A stretch of 64,000 nucleotides of DNA from Bradyrhizobium forestalis (lineage in GTDB: Bacteria; Pseudomonadota; Alphaproteobacteria; Rhizobiales; Xanthobacteraceae), in assembly GCF_002795245.1 (NCBI RefSeq), contig NZ_PGVG01000007.1:1-64000 (forward strand). Direction: 5' to 3'. The translations under genes were made by a program, and so were the position numbers. The notes under the pieces were generated by a model. The model was not told the origin of the DNA, made no database searches, and worked only from the letters and a program-made list of their open reading frames with translations. Shown here piece after piece: positions 56,174 to 64,000 of the stretch. Numbering within the stretch: the first letter of the stretch is position 1; each line of letters begins with the position of its first letter.

Positions 56174-56279
56174 GTCATTCCGGGGCGATGCGAAGCATCG
56201 AGCCCGGAATCCATCACGCCGGGCGCGACGAGCGGAGAAATGGATTCCGGGTTCACGCTGACGCGCGCCCCGGAATGAC
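56174..56279. repeat. Dispersed palindromic repeat, family D copy 2
   Basis: Begins GTCATTCCGGGGCG and ends CGCCCCGGAATGAC, perfect 14-nt inverted ends, with inner GATGCGAAGCATC and CCCGGAATCCAT / ATGGATTCCGGG pairs. It is the same type as 52387-52477. It lies between the convergent ku and kdpE stop codons. Confidence 0.8.
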
Positions 56280-56287
56280 AGCGGGGC

Positions 56288-56977
56288 CTAATCCCCCGCC
56301 TTCAGCCGGTACCCGATCCCCGTCTCGGTCAGCACGTATTGCGGGCGTTCCGGATCGGCTTCGATCTTCTGGCGGAGCTGCCGGACATAGACGCGTAGGT
56401 ATTGCGCGTCGGTCAATTCGTCCCAGAGTTCCTTGAGCAGGAAGCGGTGGGTGAGCACCTTGCCGGCATGCTGCACCAGCACGCGCAACAGGTCATATTC
56501 CTTTGGCGAGAGCTTCACGTCCCGATCCCCGACCTTGACGATGCGGCGGACGAGATCGACAGAGAGATCGCCGGTGCGGAACACCGGGCGCTCGCCCTTG
56601 ACCTGAAGCTGGTGACGCAGCGCGGCGCGCAGGCGCGCCAGGAGCTCCTCCATGCCGAACGGCTTGGTCAGATAATCGTCGGCACCGAGATCGAGCGCCT
56701 GGACCTTGCCGGCTTCGTCGCCGCGGCTCGACAGCACCACGATCGGCACGCCGTCGTTGCGGGTGCGGATGGTGCGGAGCAGCTCATGCCCCTGAACGTC
56801 GGGCAGGCCGAGATCGAGGATGATCAGCGCCGGCTCTTCGTCGAGCTTCTCCAGCGCAGTCTTGCCGTTCGACGCCTCCAGGATCTCGTAACCTTGCGTC
56901 GTCAGCCCCATCCGCAGCAATTTGCGGATCGGCGGCTCGTCGTCGATAACCAGGACCTTGATCGGAGCAGCGCTCAT
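56288..56977 (-). CDS. kdpE: KDP operon response regulator KdpE
   Basis: A 229-residue OmpR-type response regulator. The receiver domain has the acidic pair Asp12-Asp13, phospho-acceptor Asp55 (LIILDLGLPD) and conserved Lys in LTKPFG; the C-terminal winged helix includes LSPKEYDLLRVLVQHAGKVLTHRFLLKEL. Phosphorylated KdpE activates kdpFABC transcription on low K+. It overlaps kdpD by ATGA and ends the operon. Confidence 0.96.
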   Translation of the reverse strand: MSAAPIKVLVIDDEPPIRKLLRMGLTTQGYEILEASNGKTALEKLDEEPALIILDLGLPDVQGHELLRTIRTRNDGVPIVVLSSRGDEAGKVQALDLGADDYLTKPFGMEELLARLRAALRHQLQVKGERPVFRTGDLSVDLVRRIVKVGDRDVKLSPKEYDLLRVLVQHAGKVLTHRFLLKELWDELTDAQYLRVYVRQLRQKIEADPERPQYVLTETGIGYRLKAGD

Positions 56978-59697
56978 GCGGCGGTATCCAATGCGTGGCT
57001 CTCTGCCGGAACGGGCAGGCGGATGGTGAGGACCGCGCCACTCCGCTCGCTGCGATTGGCAGCGGAGATCGTGCCGCGCATCGCCTCGACGAAGCCGCGG
57101 GAGATGGCGAGCCCGAGCCCGGTGCCGGGGCCGACGTGATCGCCTTTCTGCACGCGATAGAACTTGTCGAACACGCTCTCGAGCTCGTTAGGCGGAATGC
57201 CGGCCCCCTCATCCGCGATCTCAAGCACGACATGGCCGTCGTCGCGCCGGCCGCGGATCGAGATCGTGGTCTCGGGTGGCGAATATTTGGCGGCATTGTC
57301 GAGCAGATTGAACAGCACCTGCTCGAACAGCACGGCGTCGAGTTCGAGCATCGGCAGATCGGCCGCCAGCACCAGCTCGACCTTGTGGCGGTTAAGGATC
57401 TTGCTGGCACGCCGCAGCGCGCTGCCCACGATTTCACCGAGATCGTGCAGCGCCGTATTGGGCACGATAGCGCCGGATTCGAGCTTGGTCATGTCGAGCA
57501 GATTGGCAATGAAGCGGTTGAGCCGCTCGGATTCGTCGATCACGGTGGCGAGCAGGTCGCGCTTCTCGGTGTCGGAGAGGGCGCCGGCGAGATCGCGCAT
57601 GGTGGAGGCCGCTCCCAACACGGAGGCGAGCGGCGTCTTCAGGTCATGCGAGATCGAGGTCAACAGCGCCGAGCGCAGCCGCTCGGATTCGACGGTGCGC
57701 TTGACACGGTCCATGTCCTCGACCAGCAGCACGCGCTCGATCGCGAGCGCGCCTTGGTCGACCAGCGCGTCGAGCAGCCGCCGTTGGTCCGGCGTCAGCA
57801 GCGGGCCGGTGCGGTCGTTGTCGATGCCGATCACCCCGATCGGGCCGCGCCCGGTACGCATCGGCAGAAACAGTCGTTTTGCGCCCGGCAACGTGTCCGA
57901 GCCGCGGCCGGCGGGGCGATCGTTGCTCCAGGCCCAGTTGGCGGCGGCAAGATCGGCCTGATCGAGCTCGTCCTCGGGCGGATAGCCTGATTTCACCGTG
58001 AGCAGGCCTTCGTCCGGCAACAGCAGCACCACGCGCACCTTCAGCATCAATGCGATCTGATAGGCGGTCGCCCACAGCACGTCGTCGAGCGTGGCGGTGC
58101 CGGCCAGCTTGCGGCTGAAGGCATAGAGTTGCTCGGTCATCCTGATGCGGCCGATCGCGGCATCGGCCTGCGTGCGCACGCGCGCTGCGACATTGGAGAC
58201 GATCATCGCCACCACCATGAACAGGATGAAGGCGGCGACGTTGGTCGGATCGGTGATCGTGAAGGTGTAGATCGGCGGGATGAAGAAGAAATTGTAGCAG
58301 AGCGACGCCGCCACGGTCGCCAGCAGGGACGGCCATAAACCATAGCGCACGGCAACTGCCACGACCGAGGTCAGCAGCACGAGATCCACGTTCTCGATGC
58401 CGAAGTAAGGCTGGATCAGCTTGGCGGCGCCGAGGCCGATCAGCACGATCCCGAGCGCCTTCAGATAAGGCAGGGGGTTGAACGGCTCCGAGCGCGCAGC
58501 GGTCTGCACCGCAGTCATGGGCGCGGCCTCGCCGGGCAGCTCGTCACCGGCGATGACGTGGACGGTGATGTTGCCGGCGCGGCGCACCAGATCGTGCACG
58601 ACGGAGCCGCGCGTCATCTCGAACCAGCGCGAGCGCGTCGACTTACCGATCACGATCTGGGTGACGTTGTTGGCTTGCGCGAAGTTGACGACGTCATCGG
58701 CGATGCGGCGGCCGACGGCGGGAATGGTCAAGGCCTCGCCGCCGAGCGATTCCGCCAGCCGCAGCGTGTCGGCCAGCCGGTCGCGCTCCTCGTCGGACAA
58801 TTGCAGCGAGCGCCGCGTCTCGATCGAGATCGCGGTGAACGGCGCGTGCAGCCGGTCGGCCAGCCGCTTGGTATAGCGCACGAGGCCGGCCGCGCGCGGG
58901 TCCTCGCTGACGCAGACCAGGATGCGCTCACCCGCGGCCCAGGGCCCGGGAATCGCATTCGCCTGCATGTGAGTGAGCAGCTGCTCGTCGACCCGCTCGG
59001 CGGTGCGCCGCAGCGCGAGCTCGCGCAGCGCCGTCAGGTTGCCCGGCGAGAAGTAATGCTCCAATGCCCGCTCGGCCTGCTTGGGCACGTAGACCTTGCC
59101 CTCCTTCAGCCGCTGGATCAGATCGTCGGGCGTGAGGTCGATCAGCTCGATCGCGTCGGCGCGGTCGAATACCGAATCCGGCACGGTCTCGCGCACCCGG
59201 ACATGGGTGATCTGGGCAACGACGTCGTTCAGGCTCTCGATGTGCTGGATATTGACGGCGGTGTAGACGTCGATGCCGTGGGAGAGCAGCTCCTCGACGT
59301 CGAGATAGCGCTTGGGATGGCGGCTGCCGGCCGCGTTGGTGTGGGCGAGCTCGTCGACCAGCGCAATCTGCGGCCGCCGCGCGATCACCGCGTCGAGGTC
59401 CATCTCCTCGACAATCTGGCCGCGGTAGTCCAGCCTCTTGCGCGGGACCACTTCCAGCCCCCGCACCAACACCTCGGTCTCGGCGCGGCCATGGGTCTCG
59501 ACGAAGCCGACCACGACATCGATGCCGGCCTTGCGCTTGGCGTGGGCGCTTTGCAGCATCTCGTAGGTCTTGCCGACGCCGGGAGCGGCGCCGACGAAGA
59601 TCTTCAGCCTGCCGCTCGCGCTCTCCTCCCGGCGCGCCGCTTCCAGCAGCGCCTCGGGCGACGGACGTTGTTCGGGATCGCGGCGCTCTCGGACCAT
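56974..59697 (-). CDS. kdpD: Osmosensitive K+ channel sensor kinase KdpD
   Basis: A 907-residue sensor histidine kinase. The N-terminal KdpD domain has a Walker A-type GAAPGVGKTYEML, followed by a USP-like domain (about 250-375), four clustered membrane helices (about 400-500), a GAF region and a kinase core. His684 in the ISHDLKTPL H-box is the phosphorylation site, and N-box (FNLLDNAAKYSPP) and GTGLGLAI motifs follow. It senses K+ limitation and turgor. It begins 40 nt downstream of kdpC, so structural and sensor genes probably share a transcript. Confidence 0.96.
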   Translation of the reverse strand: MVRERRDPEQRPSPEALLEAARREESASGRLKIFVGAAPGVGKTYEMLQSAHAKRKAGIDVVVGFVETHGRAETEVLVRGLEVVPRKRLDYRGQIVEEMDLDAVIARRPQIALVDELAHTNAAGSRHPKRYLDVEELLSHGIDVYTAVNIQHIESLNDVVAQITHVRVRETVPDSVFDRADAIELIDLTPDDLIQRLKEGKVYVPKQAERALEHYFSPGNLTALRELALRRTAERVDEQLLTHMQANAIPGPWAAGERILVCVSEDPRAAGLVRYTKRLADRLHAPFTAISIETRRSLQLSDEERDRLADTLRLAESLGGEALTIPAVGRRIADDVVNFAQANNVTQIVIGKSTRSRWFEMTRGSVVHDLVRRAGNITVHVIAGDELPGEAAPMTAVQTAARSEPFNPLPYLKALGIVLIGLGAAKLIQPYFGIENVDLVLLTSVVAVAVRYGLWPSLLATVAASLCYNFFFIPPIYTFTITDPTNVAAFILFMVVAMIVSNVAARVRTQADAAIGRIRMTEQLYAFSRKLAGTATLDDVLWATAYQIALMLKVRVVLLLPDEGLLTVKSGYPPEDELDQADLAAANWAWSNDRPAGRGSDTLPGAKRLFLPMRTGRGPIGVIGIDNDRTGPLLTPDQRRLLDALVDQGALAIERVLLVEDMDRVKRTVESERLRSALLTSISHDLKTPLASVLGAASTMRDLAGALSDTEKRDLLATVIDESERLNRFIANLLDMTKLESGAIVPNTALHDLGEIVGSALRRASKILNRHKVELVLAADLPMLELDAVLFEQVLFNLLDNAAKYSPPETTISIRGRRDDGHVVLEIADEGAGIPPNELESVFDKFYRVQKGDHVGPGTGLGLAISRGFVEAMRGTISAANRSERSGAVLTIRLPVPAESHALDTAA

Positions 59698-59737
59698 CTT
59701 CCCAATATAATCACCTGTGCACTGCGAGCCTAGACCG

Positions 59738-60343
59738 CTACTTCGCCACCGCCCGATCGAGCGCGAGATTCAGCGCCAGTACGTTAACGCGGGGTTCGCC
59801 AAACAGGCCAAGCAGGCGCCCTTTGGTGTTGGCGTCGACGAGCTGCCTGAGCTGATCCTCCGGAATATTCCGTGCCTTTGCCACGCGCGGCACCTGAAAT
59901 TGCGCTGCTTCCGGCGAGATGTCGGGATCGAGGCCGCTGGCCGATGTCGTCACGAGGTCGACCGGCACGGCCGCATTCGGATTCTCGGCCTTCAGCTTGT
60001 CCACATCTTCCTTCAGCCGGTCGGCCAGCGCCTTGCTGGTCGGGCCGAGATTGGAGCCGCCGGAATTGGCGGCGTTGTAGGGCGCGGACACCGTCTTGGT
60101 CGAATCATTCGGGTCCGGCGCCAGCGTCGCCGAGGGACGGCCGTGGAAGTATTTGGCGTCCTTGAATTCCTGGCCGATCAGGGCGGAGCCGACCACCTTG
60201 CCGTCCTTTTCGATGAGGCTGCCCTGCGCCTGCACGGGAAACAACGTGCCGGCAATGCCGGTCATGGCGAGCGGATAGGCCAGGCCAGTGATGGCGGTGA
60301 GCGCCAGCAACAGGACGATGGCGGGGCGGATTTCTCTGAGCAT
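59738..60343 (-). CDS. kdpC: K+-transporting ATPase subunit C
   Basis: A 201-residue subunit with one N-terminal membrane helix ([20 protein letters not shown]) and a periplasmic/cytosol-facing domain. The conserved [22 protein letters not shown] motif and [13 protein letters not shown] near the C-terminus identify KdpC, which stabilises the KdpFABC complex. A GGAG Shine-Dalgarno sequence precedes the ATG. It lies 56 nt after kdpB; this short gap shows no notable structure. Confidence 0.96.
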   Translation of the reverse strand: MLREIRPAIVLLLALTAITGLAYPLAMTGIAGTLFPVQAQGSLIEKDGKVVGSALIGQEFKDAKYFHGRPSATLAPDPNDSTKTVSAPYNAANSGGSNLGPTSKALADRLKEDVDKLKAENPNAAVPVDLVTTSASGLDPDISPEAAQFQVPRVAKARNIPEDQLRQLVDANTKGRLLGLFGEPRVNVLALNLALDRAVAK

Positions 60344-60399
60344 GTTGGTCTCCTAAATCTTCGTCATTGCGCGCGGCGGCTTGCGCCGCGCGACGACGG

Positions 60400-62517
<2,118 letters not shown>

Positions 62518-62541
62518 GGAGGTCACTCCGAAAGAGCTGGA

Positions 62542-64000
62542 TCAGAAGACGTTGCCGGCGTTCATCGCGAGTTGCTCGACGATGGGGCCGAGCGCGAGCG
62601 CCGGGAAGAAGGTCAGGCCGCCCATGATCAGGATGACGCCGACGACGAGGCCGACGAATAGACCCCCGGTGGTCGGGAACGTGCCCATCGACGGCGGGAT
62701 GGATTTCTTGGCAGCGAGCGAACCCGCGATCGCCATCGCCGGCACGATCATCAGGAAGCGGCCGACGAACATCGCGGATGCGCCCGTGAGGTTATAGAAC
62801 AGGGTGTTGCCGGTCAGACCCGCGAAGGCCGAGCCGTTGTTGCCGGTCTGCGAGGAATAGGCGTAGAGCACTTCCGAGAAGCCGTGCGGACCGGCATTCG
62901 CCATCGAGGCAACGCCCGTCGGCAGCACCACCGCCACGGCCGACCAGCCCAGGATCATCAGCGGCAGGATCAGGATCGCGAGCATCGCCATCTTGACCTC
63001 GCGCGCTTCGATCTTCTTGCCGACATATTCCGGCGTGCGGCCGACCATCAGGCCCGCGACGAAGATCGCGAGGATGACGAACAGCAGCATGCCGTACATG
63101 CCGGCGCCGACGCCGCCGACGATGATCTCGCCGAGTTCGATGTTGATCAGCGGGATCATGCCGCCGAGCGCGGTGAAGCTGTCATGCATCGCATTGACGG
63201 CACCGCAGGAGGCAGCCGTGGTGACCACCGCGAACAGCGAGGAAGCGACGATGCCGAAGCGGACCTCCTTGCCCTCCATGTTGCCGCCGGTCAGGCCCAG
63301 CGCGTGCATGGTCGAGGTACCGTTGGCTTCCGCCCAATAGCAGACGCCAACGCCCGCAACGAACAGCACGCCCATCACGGCGAGGATGGCCCAGCCCTGG
63401 CGCTGGTTGCCGACCATGCGGCCGAACACGTTGGTGAGCGCGGCGCCGAGCACGAAGATCGACAGCATCTGCACGAAGTTCGACAGCGCGGTCGGATTTT
63501 CGAAGGGATGCGCGGCGTTGGCATTGAAGAAGCCGCCGCCATTGGTGCCCAGCATCTTGATCGCGACCTGCGAGGCCACCGGGCCGACCGCAATGGTCTG
63601 CTTGGCGCCCTCGAGCGTGGTCGCCTCGATATAGGGGCCTAGCGTCTGCGGCATGCCCTGCCAGACCAGGAACAGCGTGTAGACGATGCAGATCGGCAGC
63701 AGGACGTAGAGCGTGCAGCGGGTCACATCGACCCAGAAATTGCCGACGGTGCGCATGGACGCGCGGGCAAAGCCGCGGATCAGCGCCACCGCGAGCACGA
63801 TGCCGGTCGCCGCCGACAGGAAATTCTGGTGCGTGAGGCCGACCATCTGGGTCAGATAGGACAGCGTGCTCTCGCCGCCGTAGTTCTGCCAGTTGGTGTT
63901 GGTGATGAAGGAGACCGCAGTGTTGAAGGACAGATCCGGGGCGACGGCGGATTGATCAGCCGGGTTGAAGGGCAGCATGGCCTGGAGCCGCATCACGCCG
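62542..64000 (-). CDS. kdpA: K+-transporting ATPase subunit A (5' end outside window)
   Basis: The C-terminal 486 or so residues of the channel-like K+-binding subunit. The reading frame is still open at the window edge, and alignment from memory with 550-570-residue KdpA proteins implies about 80 N-terminal residues are missing. Visible motifs are [20 protein letters not shown], the [19 protein letters not shown] filter region and [13 protein letters not shown], which repeat the KcsA-like pore elements. kdpF, if present, would lie beyond the window. Confidence 0.95.
   Translation of the reverse strand, partial: GVMRLQAMLPFNPADQSAVAPDLSFNTAVSFITNTNWQNYGGESTLSYLTQMVGLTHQNFLSAATGIVLAVALIRGFARASMRTVGNFWVDVTRCTLYVLLPICIVYTLFLVWQGMPQTLGPYIEATTLEGAKQTIAVGPVASQVAIKMLGTNGGGFFNANAAHPFENPTALSNFVQMLSIFVLGAALTNVFGRMVGNQRQGWAILAVMGVLFVAGVGVCYWAEANGTSTMHALGLTGGNMEGKEVRFGIVASSLFAVVTTAASCGAVNAMHDSFTALGGMIPLINIELGEIIVGGVGAGMYGMLLFVILAIFVAGLMVGRTPEYVGKKIEAREVKMAMLAILILPLMILGWSAVAVVLPTGVASMANAGPHGFSEVLYAYSSQTGNNGSAFAGLTGNTLFYNLTGASAMFVGRFLMIVPAMAIAGSLAAKKSIPPSMGTFPTTGGLFVGLVVGVILIMGGLTFFPALALGPIVEQLAMNAGNVF

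Noticed and set aside
62542..64000. Truncated or broken kdpA
   Set aside because: The frame is open to the window edge, so the missing N-terminus is a boundary effect.

Overview
The window is high-GC alphaproteobacterial DNA, most likely a Bradyrhizobium chromosome. The proteins at 187-1356 (D-tartrate dehydratase type), the pqq cluster, LigD/Ku and the KorAB set all read like Bradyrhizobium proteins, and the gaps carry the palindromic repeats typical of that genus. No rRNA, tRNA, CRISPR array, insertion sequence or prophage was seen. This is core metabolic and stress DNA with dense, often overlapping operons.

Layout. 0.2-4.2 kb (minus): a D-tartrate dehydratase, an amidase / glutathione peroxidase / DUF3297 set and a DUF6894 protein. 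4.5-9.6 kb (plus): pqqABCDE, including a 26-residue pqqA, followed by an S33 peptidase that overlaps pqqE and a small unknown protein. 9.8-14.5 kb (plus): a GltD-like FAD/Fe-S protein translationally linked to a two-subunit 2-oxoacid:acceptor oxidoreductase. 14.5-19.7 kb: a DUF4399 protein, a cyclase-SUMF1 fusion, two exported small proteins and an ArsR-led four-gene operon with two operator-like palindromes. 20-24.8 kb (minus): prkA-yeaH-spoVR. 26-33.5 kb (plus): tal-pgi fusion, gnd, zwf, pgl, gntK and a HAD phosphatase, which together form a pentose phosphate / gluconate operon. 33.7-37.5 kb (minus): GH15 enzyme and malQ. 37.7-51.7 kb (plus): a six-gene alpha-glucan/trehalose operon (glgE-like, treS-pep2, glgB, glgX, treZ, treY). 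51.7-56.2 kb: a PHA-system protein, DUF3309, and divergent ligD/ku for end joining. 56.3-64 kb (minus): kdpA(partial)BCDE for high-affinity K+ uptake.

A common thread is general stress. Sequences matching the alphaproteobacterial EcfG (RpoE2-like) promoter pattern, GGAAC, 16-17 nt, then a GTT-type -10, lie close upstream of prkA, of malQ and glgE (back to back), of ligD and ku (back to back), of the DUF3309 gene and possibly of the GH15 gene. This suggests that trehalose/glucan turnover, the PrkA stress module and NHEJ repair are co-induced. The most unusual protein is the GlgE-like one, which keeps the fold and nucleophile but lacks the acid/base glutamate and other active-site residues, directly upstream of an apparently intact TreS-maltokinase fusion.
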